A stretch of 64,000 nt of DNA from the NCBI GenBank assembly GCA_034440615.1, contig JAOTOM010004316.1:1-64000 (forward strand), in the 5' to 3' direction. Source of the DNA: Ashinkailepas kermadecensis. Taxonomy: Eukaryota; Arthropoda; Thecostraca; Neolepadidae. The translations under genes and the position numbers were made by a program. Every line of letters starts with the position of its first letter. Position 1 is the stretch's first letter. The notes beneath the pieces were generated by a model. It saw only the letters and a list, made by a program, of their open reading frames with translations. It ran no database searches and was not told the origin of the DNA. Below are positions 24,100 to 34,960 of the stretch, piece by piece.

Positions 24100-26457
24100 A
24101 ATAAAGGCACCCTCCCCATCCTCCGGAGAAAGGCGTCCCTTGACAGGTAACGCAGCGCTGATACGCAGCGCTTACTACAGAGTCGCCGCGCCGCACTCGC
24201 TGACAATGATCGCGCCGAATACCAGCGTATTAACCGGCTCTGTCGCTCGGCCATCCGCCGCGATTGTATTGCGCTGTATACGAGGGACATTGGCCGGCGA
24301 GGGCGCGGCGGCCTCTGGCGTGCGCTGCAGCCGGTCAAGGTCGTAAGCGGCAGCAGTGCACAGTCCCAAATATCACACCTGACGCACTGAATGACTACTA
24401 CGCTACGATAGGTCAGATCACAGCATCTAGCGTCCCACCGCCGTCAGCGTCAGTGCCCACACTACTGCCCCGCGTCATGACCTGTAGCTTCAAGGTGCAG
24501 CCAATAGATTTTGACACTCTTTGTATCACATTAGCTACTATGCGGCCATCAAAGTCTACCGGCGTAGACGGAATTAGCATCGATTTGCTGCAAAAGTTTG
24601 TATATGGCATAGGTTTTCCCACTATTAGACGTGATTAACTCAAGTATAATATCCGGTACTGTACCTACGGAATGGAAACACGCACTAGTCACGCCTATCC
24701 CGAAAGGAAAGGTAACTGCGGATCCATTTGATACCAGACCTATTTCAATCCTTCCGGCTATTACTAAATTGATAGAATGTATCATACAAAAACAACTTAC
24801 CCAGTACCTTGAGGAACACAAACTGCTTTCGGACGCTCAACATGGTTACAGAAAAAGATTTTCGACGGAAACTGCCCTTCACGTCATCACTGACACTGCG
24901 CTTCGGGTAATGGACGATGGAGAAATATCCATATTAGTATTGCTCGACCTGTCAAAGTGTTTCGATGTTGTGCCCCACCAAAAATTACTTAAAAAACTCT
25001 CACTTTACGGCATTGACACAGACTGGTTCAGAAGTTACCTCGAGGGGCACACACAACAGGTGCAGGTTCGCGCGGCGCAGAGCCAGGGTCAGAGCGGACC
25101 CGGCGGAGCATTAGTGGTATCAAAAAGGAGAAATATCTCCATGGGTGTTTTCCAGGGGGGCGCCTTGTCATGTCTATTGCTCTCGTTATACGCCAATGAC
25201 CTGAGTCTGAGTGTCCATGGCGATGTAACGATTGTCCAATACTGTGATGACACGCAGATCCAGGTCAGTGGAAGGAAGCGAGATTTACCGCACATCATAG
25301 CGCGCATGGAGACAGCCCTGGAGTGCGTGTTCCGCTGGTTTTGCCACAACGGATTGAAGGTTAACGCACAGAAAACTCAAATGATCGTCCTTGGTACGCC
25401 AGCAATGTTGCGCAATCTCCCGCCTGTAACGCTAAATTTTAATGGTTCAGCAATAACAGAAACACGTGTTGTCAAAAATATAGGACTAATGGTTGACAGA
25501 CATTTAAACTACCAGCTTCACATAGACACCATCACACGGAAGTGCACTGGAATACTGATTGCACTCAGTCACGCCCGCCACGTGATACCAGCTCCAGCCC
25601 TGAAGGTTATCGTCGAGGCGCTCGTGCTTTCCGTTGTCCGATACTGTTTATCTGTTTACGGTTCATGTGGAATCACCCAAGTGCATAGAGTGCAGAAAAT
25701 AATGAATTTCTGCGCTAGAGTCGTAACCGGACGGCGACGGTACGATCATGTTTCCGATGCAATTAGACAACTCGGGTGGTATACTGCACAGCAACTAACT
25801 GATTTCCACACCGTGACTGCTGTACAACGTGCAATTATAACTGGCGAGCCGGCGTATATCAGTGGGACAATCGGACCGCGCGCCAACAGAATACACGGCT
25901 ACGGCACGCGACAGGCTGACCAGTGGACGCTACCGCAAATTCGCACGGAAGCCGGCCGTCGCCGACTATGCTATCGTGGCGTTACGCTGCTCAATTCAAT
26001 AGGCGTTGAACCCTGTGACCCGACTTTTAGGACAGCTCTTCGAGACGCGTTACGATCCGTAGATGATACGTGATTTCATTCTGTGATTTTCTGTGATTTT
26101 CGGTGATTTCTTCAAGTGAGCTTTTACCTCAGTTATAGGAAATCGTAGGAAAGCGATGGTAGATAAATGTAGCTACGTACTGATGCACTGTTATATACTG
26201 ATCAGGCGTGTGCTTTTCTATAGTAGGATGGACGACCGTCGACGAAATGAAAGGGCGCGCTGGTCCAATGGATTGATGCATGTATGTGTGCCATTGAGAA
26301 TGCTGATGAACTGCCACGTATAGCCGTGCTTATTTTAGACCACTTTTAGCCGTGTTTACTTTATACCACAATGTTTTACACACCTGACGTGAAAATGTGA
26401 AAAGCCGCAACATGTTGGACCATTTTCGAATATACTGATACTGATACTGATACTAAC
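24100..26457 (+). mobile_element. Non-LTR retrotransposon (LINE), 5'-truncated
   Basis: Coding similarity starts near 24170 with the endonuclease-RT linker (DNDRAEYQRINRLCRSAIRR) and continues through a full RT. After the stop at 26073 there is about 380 bp of 3' UTR and then a short simple tail (ACTGAT)n at about 26436-26457, a typical LINE 3' end. The apurinic endonuclease and ORF1 are absent. No RNase H follows the RT, unlike the elements at 7.1 and 44.8 kb, so this is a different clade. Confidence 0.9.
24613..26073 (+). CDS. Reverse transcriptase of the non-LTR element
   Basis: A 480-residue frame (counted from 24631) has the RT motifs in order: LVTPIPKGK; TRPISILPAITKLIE; DAQHGYRKRFSTETAL; motif A LLDLSKCFDVVPH; motif B GVFQGGALSCLLLSLYANDL; motif C VQYCDDTQI; motif D NGLKVNAQKTQMIVLG; and KNIGLMVDRHLNY. 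The catalytic box is YCDD where most non-LTR RTs have YADD. A segment of about 15 residues (24 to 10 before motif B) looks inserted and is Gln/Gly/Ser-rich. Upstream coding (24264-24612) is in another frame, so one frameshift near 24610 separates linker and RT. Otherwise there is no stop over 1.4 kb, suggesting recent activity. Confidence 0.92.
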   Translation, partial: VFPLLDVINSSIISGTVPTEWKHALVTPIPKGKVTADPFDTRPISILPAITKLIECIIQKQLTQYLEEHKLLSDAQHGYRKRFSTETALHVITDTALRVMDDGEISILVLLDLSKCFDVVPHQKLLKKLSLYGIDTDWFRSYLEGHTQQVQVRAAQSQGQSGPGGALVVSKRRNISMGVFQGGALSCLLLSLYANDLSLSVHGDVTIVQYCDDTQIQVSGRKRDLPHIIARMETALECVFRWFCHNGLKVNAQKTQMIVLGTPAMLRNLPPVTLNFNGSAITETRVVKNIGLMVDRHLNYQLHIDTITRKCTGILIALSHARHVIPAPALKVIVEALVLSVVRYCLSVYGSCGITQVHRVQKIMNFCARVVTGRRRYDHVSDAIRQLGWYTAQQLTDFHTVTAVQRAIITGEPAYISGTIGPRANRIHGYGTRQADQWTLPQIRTEAGRRRLCYRGVTLLNSIGVEPCDPTFRTALRDALRSVDDT

Positions 26458-28819
26458 CATATCCCCGCTAAGAATTCCTGGATTTGTATCTGACTCTTAC
26501 ACGCATGAAATCACCATAAGAGGGTTCATAGGCAGCAACTTAAGGTCCCAAGTTCTGATACTATTTGCTATTTATATCGGTATATTTGCATAGTTATTTG
26601 TATCTGGGGTCCAGGACAGATATGAGAAAGTTTAAGACATTCTGTTCAGCTCGTCAAGAGCTTTCTGACGCAATCTCGCTTGTTTCCGTCAGCTCACTCA
26701 ATCCTGAGAAAGCGGGATTGATCATCGCCTCCCCGTCCGTGCATGCGAATGTGGCTCATAGTCAGACTTGTGCTCGACTCGAGTGGAATCAAGAATCGAC
26801 TCATGAATCAATTGTTTTTGGATGAGTCGCGAGTTGAATCAATTATTTTCCCCAAAACATATCTTGAGTCGCGAGTTGAATGAATATTTCTTTAAAAAAA
26901 GGAGTTGAATCATGAGTCAATCATTTGAATCACCATGAATCATTTCAGTCTTGTAACTGAAATGCAAGCTACGAACAAATTATATACAGTATGTATCTTT
27001 GTAAATAGTATGCCATGACACAAAGTAGGGAGTAATACACAGTATAATTATTCATGCTTGGCATTACAATTGTCAACTTATCAGCTGCCAGTGAGTAAAG
27101 AATGAGTGGTACTTAAGTTATTTACCAAAAACGGATAACAATAACTACAAATAAGTATTAATGTTAAGCTTGGTATTCACAATCAGTATCATGCATGAGT
27201 CAATCCTAGTGCCGGAACACAACACAGAAATGGGATGTGATTGTGAAAAAGAATATGGAACCGAAACGACCCTGCACTGCAACAGGCATCTGCACTGAAT
27301 ACAATTGGGTTGGTTTGTGTGACAAATAACGAACCTGTGCGTGTGACAAATAACAAACAAAAGGTATCTTTACTAGAAGGTAGATCGAAGTTTTCCTTCA
27401 AGCCCGCAAACCGTCATTCGAATTTTTTTTTTAATATATCAATTTGGTTGCAGGCTTTGCTCAAATCATACGCAATGGTCACTTGAATTTGCTTCATAAC
27501 AAATATATTTGTCTTCTGCTCATCAGGTGAGTAATAATCTTGTCCCATTCTTTCCAGTGAGCATTTGTTCTGACCCATTTTATTATCATGCATAGACAAG
27601 ATCGGATTTGTGCATTGTAATCCGGCGTGTGCAGAGGAATATTTTGTAGTCATCCAGTATGGATAATATTTTCTTCAAACCTTATGCATGGTAACTCAAT
27701 TTGCACCCATTTCAGTTCATTTTTAGCACTTTTATTTGATCACGACAGTTCGTTGTCAAAAGTTAATGACCTAGGAAATTCAACTTACAGATGAAAAAAA
27801 CAACAAATTATTTTCTTCAGAGGATAATGTTCGGGATCCCAAAATCTAGGATCAGCCTATGTTTCCAAACATGTACCTACCTACCTACATTGACATACAG
27901 CAGTTGTTGAAAACAGTTTTTTTACTAGGCCAGCTAGACCCAGGGCATGATGCATTCTTCCTTGATGAATCTTGCATGGATTGTTGATGATACATGCATA
28001 ATTTAACATTTATGTACAACACCATTGTGATCTAGGAATGCCCTCCTGAAACTTGCAACTTGATTGAAACTCTCCTGCCACTGGGGAGAAGAAGCTACGA
28101 CACACTTAGCGCCCCCATGACTGTCCTTTCTTCCGCTCTTGAACGAGGGTGACAATTTGAACATGTAAAATGGATGGTAGAGGGAGCATTGTGTATAAAT
28201 AAAATATGGAGCCTACCAATATCAGGTATATAGATGGTAGAGGGATACCATAAGATGGTAGAGGGAGCCTACCAATATCAGGAACAAGCCTTGTATTTTG
28301 GAGGAACTTGATGGTGAGCCTGCCGGAAATGGCACATTGTTAGGCGGGACGATTATTACTGGGTCATTTAGAATGAAGTTCAAGCTAAATAATAGGTATT
28401 TCATTTAGAATACGTCAAAGTGCCCTATATTTCCATGAAATATGCAAGATAGCGTAGAGAAACTGTGTACAATTGCGTGTAAGCCGATGGAGAAGGGAAA
28501 CCTTCAAGCCCAATACCAAACCAACTTCGTGGGGGCAAAAAACCAACGCAATTTCATACTGTGAAGATACCTATTAAAGTACAGCACCTGGGTGTTATGT
28601 TGAAGTTGGGTGGTGTGTCAGGTATGTATGATTCAGGTTATGCATCATGCTGATGTTGATTGAAGTATTATGCACTCATTGCTTTGCATATGCCTTGACA
28701 ACCATTAGTCTCGTTAATGTGTTTTTAAGTCAATTACTTTATGCACATGCACGTGCATTTATCTGTATATTTATCCTATATATCAACAATTACAGTGCAT
28801 GATTAATGATAAATAAGGT

Positions 28820-28999
28820 GAGGTGAAAACAAAGTTATAGCAAAAATAATATATTCAACAGATGTTTCGATGCTGGAGCATCTTCGTTAGTGTGTAAATA
28901 AATACTAATTCCCTTCTTAAATTGGACACAGATGAAGATGCGTTGACATCAAACTGTCTGTCAAATAAATTAGTTTTGCTATAACTTTGTGTTCACCTC
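28820..28999. mobile_element. 180-bp foldback unit with hammerhead-like cores (A)
   Basis: Inverted ends of 26 bp (28820-28845 and 28974-28999) begin GAGGTGAAAACAAAGTTATAG. Inside, the minus strand of 28861-28890 reads CTAACGA, a 5-bp stem, then GAAAC. The plus strand near 28929-28953 reads CAGATGA, a stem, then AAAC. These are two divergent copies of the CUGANGA-stem II-GAAA layout in opposite orientation. Confidence 0.6.
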
Positions 29000-29000
29000 A

Positions 29001-29027
29001 AATCATATATATATATACACACACACA

Positions 29028-29108
<81 letters not shown>

Positions 29109-29110
29109 TA

Positions 29111-29163
<53 letters not shown>

Positions 29164-29199
29164 ATATATATTTATATACATATATAAATATATATATTT

Positions 29200-29256
<57 letters not shown>
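29001..29256. repeat. (TA)n microsatellite, interrupted
   Basis: About 250 bases of TA repeats with a short (CA)n near 29018-29030 and scattered G, C and AA interruptions. Confidence 0.97.
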
Positions 29257-29475
29257 TACGTAAGTGGCACAATTATTTTAAAAAAATATGTTTCTACCAA
29301 AAAACACATCACCAACGTTTTGGCCAAAGGCCTTCTTCAGGGTGAAGAATTAGGATTTAATTATAATTTAAAAAAATAGGATTCTTCACCCTGAAGAAGG
29401 CCTTTGGCCGAAACGTTGGTGATGTGTTTTTTGGTGGAAATATATTTTTTTAAATATCATTGTGGCACTTACGTA
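29257..29475. mobile_element. 219-bp foldback unit with hammerhead-like cores (B)
   Basis: The two arms of about 95 bp are near-perfect reverse complements, starting TACGTAAGTGGCAC and ending in its complement. The right arm carries CTGAAGA (29391-29397), a GGCC-TTT-GGCC hairpin and GAAAC (29410-29414). The left arm has the same on the minus strand, with AAAAC in place of GAAAC. CUGANGA plus hairpin plus GAAA is the conserved core of hammerhead ribozymes, which are known in Penelope-like elements. A cleavage site was not identified. Confidence 0.75.
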
Positions 29476-29699
29476 TAACTTGTCAAAATAGTACTCAATA
29501 TATATATAAATAGTGCGTGGGCAGTGCACACCGAATCATGTTTGATGTTTCATGTTTGATGAGTTTGATACCATTGAATCAGATCTGAATCGATTCAGAT
29601 TTATGTTTCAGTCATGAGTTGAATCGGATCTCAAAATCTGAGTCAAATGTGAGTCGACTGAACACATTTGAGTCGAGCACAAGTCTGCTCATAGTTTGA

Positions 29700-31980
29700 A
29701 GTAATTTTAAACTGAATCGATAGCTATGGTTAGGTTAAGTTAGGTCAGGTATGGTGCCCTGCTGAGCCATCTTCGCTGAACCTATTCCGATGGACCTATA
29801 TCGAGAATGAAACCATCTTCGCTCAACCTATATTGAGATGGATCCTATGTCGAGAAGGGCAAAATCCCGCACTATCTATCACCCTTGGCTGGACCTCGGA
29901 ATTGGAGGAAAAGATGCGAGGCCTTGCGTTGCAAAGCTGTACTTTTCCCCCAGAGACTCAAAGCATCAATCATATTATTACAACCTGTGCCCTGCACTCA
30001 TGACGTTCCACTACAATACATGCGGCTTCGGAGTTACTGTTCTCACCGTGTCGCAGGCGACACGCACTATACAATCCCGAGTAAAATTTGGGAACACGTG
30101 TTTGTGTTACGGTGAAAGATATCGTAAATATACGTCCTTGCTCAATATCTGCACATGTGCACTGCACCGTACAAGACAAGATGGCCTTGCTACTTCAATT
30201 CTGCTATTGATGCTTGCTGTTAGTGCTTGCTGCGAGAACATTGTCGTTGTGTTCGGTTCAGATGTGCTCTGCTACAGATCAGGTAGAACACGAAGTGATG
30301 TGTCCCAGAACCAAGAAATAGCTAACTAGTGGTGACAAGTGGCAATTCTCTGCTCCACTAATGCCATGTTCACTCGAGATATAATATTGTTCCTTATGAG
30401 ACAGAGCATCAGATTTAGCTAATCCCCAGCATCCTGAAATCCTAATGTGGAAGCCATCGCCTGTTTTATCCTACTACGAACGGACTTCTTGAATTAATTT
30501 ATATGAAGCTTCATCACATCCGGTGAATGGTGTGAATCTATCAGTTTCACCATACAATGGATATATTAGTTTCACCTGGTTATTTATTTTGTTGCATGAT
30601 TATTGTCATTGTAATTGTCACATGTCTTGCCGACAATAATCATTTATCGTATAGGAACGGTTCCTTATGTCAGTCGTGATGTCGATTTGTATCTACGCCT
30701 CGCAGATTGTTGCGTTTTCTTATGTCATCCACTCTACTGAAGACAATACTTGCAGTGAACTGGTGTTGGCCGCCCGCTGACGAATGCATCCTTGTTGCAG
30801 TTGGCTGAAGCGACGACCGCCGGCCGAGTCCGGCCGACCATTCCGTGCCCATTATGCGCCCATTCTGTGGCCTAACTGTGCACCCCGTGGCGAATCGCTG
30901 TGTTCGAGTCACTGTCTCGTCACAACCGCGCCAAGAGTCGTCTCTTAATGAGCACTCATATCTCGAGTGACCAGGGCACTAGTCGAATAGAGATAATTGT
31001 TACTTGTCACCACCAAGAACCAGCGACTGCTTGGTTATTTTGATACATCATCATGTTGTGCTTTATTTATTATGAAGTGTTTTTATATTGCGTGATAAAG
31101 AGATCAAGGGAATGAATACAGGAGAAAAAGTGTCTGAAGTGAAAAATGCATGTTTTCATCAGTTGTTTTGGGAAATTGTCATCTCAGCGTGATAAAAACA
31201 ACCGAGATGTACGCCGTTACTGTCATCGCGCTGCAATACTCATCTCCAGACTGCTCTGTAATATTGGGCTGCTGATGTCGGCCACCAGACCTCTCGTGTC
31301 CCGGCGAAGAGTCGTTCATGCAGCACGTCTCCACTCGCCTCTGATCTAGATAGCTGTGTTCATCTTCATTGCTGGGTAGCTCGTGCAACAGTTCTACTAC
31401 TTTAAAGGCAGACAGTACTACACATGGCGAAATATGGTATCCGAACCGAACCGAACTGAAACCGTAGAATCTGACAGATTCTTATCGATATAGCTTTGAC
31501 ACCGGAAACTCCAGTGACCGTAATTTATGACCTGTTTTTCGAAATGGTGGTTAGGCATTGTCTCAACATCATTCCGACCAGATATTTACCATTGTATTCA
31601 ACAGTGCTATGCATAAACAGACATATGTGTATGAAATATTTGTAGTATACTGGAACAACGTTCAGGTTCCCATTTGAGTAACATATATTATTTTGACAGC
31701 CACATGTTTGAAGACAACCATGCATTAAAGTATATGGAGCTCTCACGTCGAAACGCGATTTGAGGCACAAATTATCTTTGCCCATATCATTCCCCTCCTG
31801 AAGCTGCCTATTTATCGCTGTCGCTGATAACCCACACCTCACTGATAAGCACACCGGGAAAACAGAAAATGTCCGGGTCCAATCAGCAGTACACTGGGTT
31901 TCGGGGAAGCTTTGGGCATAAAGACTGGCTAGTGGCAGGTGGAAATTATAAGATTTGACCTGGGCTTCGGGCTAGATATA
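29700..31980. other. Intergenic, no supported gene
   Basis: A 163-codon open frame at 29838-30329 shows no recognisable domain. A short near-repeat of CATCTTCGCT-AACCTAT occurs at 29770-29845. The rest is AT-rich and featureless to me. Confidence 0.4.
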
Positions 31981-31984
31981 AGGG

Positions 31985-32370
31985 ACAGAGAGGCATGACC
32001 GGTGACCGGGGGACCGGTGCGTTTTCGAATGCCCGGTGTGTTTATTTATTGTCTCGGCGCATTTTTTATGACGATGTCACTGCGGACCCCGGTGTTTTTT
32101 TGTTTTGTTTTCATGCCATCTGCGTCCACGGTGTGGTTTGAGGGCTCCGGCGCGTTTTGGCCCCGGTGTGTTTGGGCTCCCAGTACGCGAATATAAGGCT
32201 GCAGCCCATCTGCATTAGCTCCATCCAGCGCATATAGCTGTCACCTTTCTCCTGGACTCGCTACGTTTTGGGATGATCCCGGGACTTTGTCGGGTTTCCG
32301 TTAATTTGAGGGCATTGCTATGTTTATTTAGAGTCCCCGACGGAATATTTGGGGTTCTCAACAAGAATTT
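31985..32370 (+). repeat. Fragment of the 21-22-bp decayed array family
   Basis: Units such as GGTGCGTTTTCGAATGCCC, CGGTGTGTTTATTTA and CTCCGGCGCGTTTTGG repeat, closely paralleling 59.90-60.08 kb. The orientation is the same as that large array. No terminal structure is visible. Confidence 0.65.
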
Positions 32371-32639
32371 GTGGTGCCCCAGTTCATTGTTTGTGACATA
32401 TTTTGAATATAATTAATGTCACGATAGAAAAACCATGGCAGTGAGGATTGGTACCATGAATTGAATTATCTTTTCTGGTTGGATGTAGGGTTACACCCGA
32501 ATATAGACCAAGTGTACAGTAATTTGTTTGATTATTTTATGTTTGTCGAGGAAAGGTCATAGTGTAATGTTGATGGTTAATAATTTATCAAGGTAAAAAC
32601 GTATGAGTAAACATACAATGGCAGCATGTCAGTCCATCC

Positions 32640-33115
32640 ACAAGGAACGGACGGATCGATGAATTATTATGGAGGCACATGTCCGAAAGGGCACCACTTA
32701 GCCTTTCAGGGGGCACTTACGGTTGAAAAAGAATTCAAGGTGGTACACGCGAGCATTCCCGCATGGGCACATTTTCCTCATGGAGTGGGGCGTCTGGCTA
32801 AAATATTTTAGGAATTGGGTGCGGTCGGGTCTTCTCAGAGGAGGGCTATTGTTTCAAAGGGGAGCCTTGTCTTAAAGGGGCATATCTGGCTGAACAATTC
32901 GGGAGTGGGGTGCACTCGACCCCTCCAAGATGGACGCCTTTTTTCCGGCCGGACGGGAGCCACATTCCCATGCGGTGGGGGGAGGGGGGAGCATATGCCC
33001 CCACCCTGGTATGCAAATAATCCCACCGGAACCACAAGCAATAGCCCTGGGGCCACCAATATTCCCGTCACGGCCTCCAAAAATTGACCTCAAGAGTCAA
33101 TGCCGATCGCTTTAG
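32640..33115. repeat. G-rich repeat segment ending near CCCACCCTGGTATGCA
   Basis: Phrases such as AAAGGGGnGCCTTG, AAAGGGGCATATC and GTGGGGnG recur at irregular spacing. At 33000-33015 a C-rich run and CCCTGGTATGCA resemble, in reverse, the terminus of the CAGTGGCG family, but no target duplication was found. Probably a decayed member. Confidence 0.4.
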
Positions 33116-33149
33116 GCCCACAGGTAATGCTCGATCCATGATGACGAGA

Positions 33150-33790
33150 GGTCACGGTTAACAATGCTACTATTAATGGCATGCAGTAGGTGTGGTCCAA
33201 CAACAGCAAAAGCACCTTGAGCATGGCGATTGTAATGATGTCAGCACCGCACGAACATGACGATCCCATCCGTCTCAGCGTTGCCGACAGCTCCGGTAGC
33301 GTCGCAGGGCGTGGGGAACACACCCCGCTAAAGACTCTCTGTCGGTGCGGCGGCAGGAAATTTGGCGCGCCACACATACTGCGCCTTCTGCATCCCTCCT
33401 CTAGACGCTGGCATTGCCAGGGGATGACCAGCCGACATATTGCAGGCGGATAAAACGCAAATATTTGCAAGAGTATCACAGTGCAATAAACAGTTTAAGC
33501 TATCCGTGAAATCAGATGCAAATAGGGCTCAACGTGTGTTCTTCCGCTCCATCCGCCACTACATCGCATATTAGTTTCCCGCCGGACGGCGGTCGTTTGC
33601 CGAGCTATGGGAAGCTAACACCGCCAGCACACAACGGGAGCGTATTCAGTGACATCAACCTGCCATCTAGCGAGAAATAGTGTCACCTATGCTTCAACGT
33701 TTAATCTCATGACATCCGCTCCCTTTCCGTTGCGATAATATCTAGACCGTGCTGCTACCTAGCGATAGCTAGCCGAACTTATGCTTCTTG
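33150..33790 (-). repeat. Conserved flank of the AGATCT array, copy 2 (inverted)
   Basis: Reverse-complement homologue of 764-1397 with many substitutions. On the minus strand it reads into GADIITIAMLKVLLLLLDH, which resembles the segment that precedes the RT palm in non-LTR elements (GADGIT..MLK). RT coding itself does not follow here, so the copy is truncated near 33150. Confidence 0.6.
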
Positions 33791-33799
33791 AAATTAGAA

Positions 33800-34575
33800 T
33801 ATAGAGTAGATCTTGTGAACACTTTCTCCAAGTAGATCTTATGAACAATCCAGTCCCGAGAGTAGATCTTGTGAACATATCCCTCCTCCGAGTAGATCTT
33901 CTGAACATTCCGGGCCAAGAGTAGATCTTCTGAACATTCAGTCCCGAGAGTAGATCTTGTGAACACTTCCATCCTCCGAGTAGATCTTCTGAACATTTCC
34001 AGTAGTAGATCTTCTGAACATCTCCAGCAGTAGATCTTCTGAACAAGTGAGGCTTATTTGTAGATCTTCTGAACATTCCAACCTGAGAGTAGATCTTGTG
34101 AAAATAGATCGTCTGAAAGTAGATCTTGTGAACACTTTCGTCTTCGAGTAGATCTTCTGAACAATCCAGTCACGAGAGTAGATCTTGTGAACATATCCCT
34201 CCTCCGAGTAGATCTTCTGAACATTCCGGGCCAAGAGTAGATCTTCTGAACATCCAGTCCCGAGAGTAGATCTTGTGAACACTTCCATCCTCCGAGTAGA
34301 TCTTGTGAACATCTCCAAGTATTAGTAGATCTTGTGAACACTTTCTTCTTCGAGTAGATCTTCTGAACAATTCAGTCCTGGGAGTAGATCTTGTGAACAT
34401 TTCCTCCTCCAAGTAGATCTTGTGAACATAGATCTTCTGAAAGTAGATCTTCTGAAAATAGATCTACTGAAAATAGATCTTCTGAAAATAGATCTTCTGA
34501 AAGTAGATCTTCTGAAAATAGATCTCCTGAACGTAGATCTTCTGAAAATAGATCTTCTGAAAGTAGATCTTATGA
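33800..34575. repeat. AGATCT-containing minisatellite, array 2 (inverted)
   Basis: Units of GTAGATCTTCTGAA with spacers (28-30 bp) grade into pure 15-bp units near 34430-34575. This is the mirror image of array 1, including the same spacer series (CATCCTCCGA, GGGCCAAGA, CAGTCCCGAGA). It ends at AGATCTTATGAGCC. Confidence 0.95.
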
Positions 34576-34619
34576 GCCTCACCCGCTGCACTCACGCGTC
34601 ACACCGAGCCAAGTCATAA

Positions 34620-34960
34620 GTCACTACACACCGGTACGACAGGATTCCGACGACGCGAATCCGCTCCTCAGTTCCCAGTCCGCCACAACACTCAATCGAG
34701 TCATCTGGCTTCCGTCGTGCGAGTCAGACGATCCAAAAGCTGTCAATCCCACCGCTGCCACCAATGTAGTCGCTGGGTCCGAATTGCAAACACGTCTGAC
34801 AGCTTTCAAGTCCAACCCGCCCGGGCGTACCGCACGTCCGGTCACCGTCAGCTTTATTCTCACACTCCCGCGGTCGGGGGTCTTTTGGCGCGAAAGCAAC
34901 AAGCCAATCGGAATGCACGCGTCGCCTTGGCGACGCGCGGGACCATGACGTCACCCGTCT
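34620..34960. promoter_or_regulatory. CpG-rich promoter-like region with E2F, CCAAT, X-box and CRE motifs
   Basis: Within 75 bp lie TTTTGGCGCGAAA (34883-34895, a consensus E2F site), CCAAT (34904-34908), a 9-bp-arm palindrome around GTCGCCTTGGCGAC (34918-34937, X-box-like) and TGACGTCA (34946-34953, a full CRE). The 340 bp are rich in CpG, unlike the flanks. Such clustering is typical of housekeeping or cell-cycle promoters. The direction and target gene are unknown. Confidence 0.5.

Larger units (their letters stand above)
26763..29687. mobile_element. 2925-bp hAT-type element without visible transposase
   Basis: The termini are CAGACTTGTGCTCGACTC at both ends (the right end in reverse). 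A perfect 8-bp duplication CTCATAGT flanks it (26755-26762 and 29688-29695). Subterminal repeats of GAGTCGnGAGTTGAATC type fill about 180 bp inside the left end and about 130 bp inside the right, consistent with transposase binding sites. The middle 2.3 kb holds only short unrecognised frames, two foldback units and a long (TA)n tract. It is best explained as a non-autonomous hAT with later insertions. Confidence 0.92.

Noticed and set aside
29838..30329. 163-residue hypothetical gene
   Set aside because: No domain, uneven composition, and no supporting splice or regulatory signals; likely a chance open frame.
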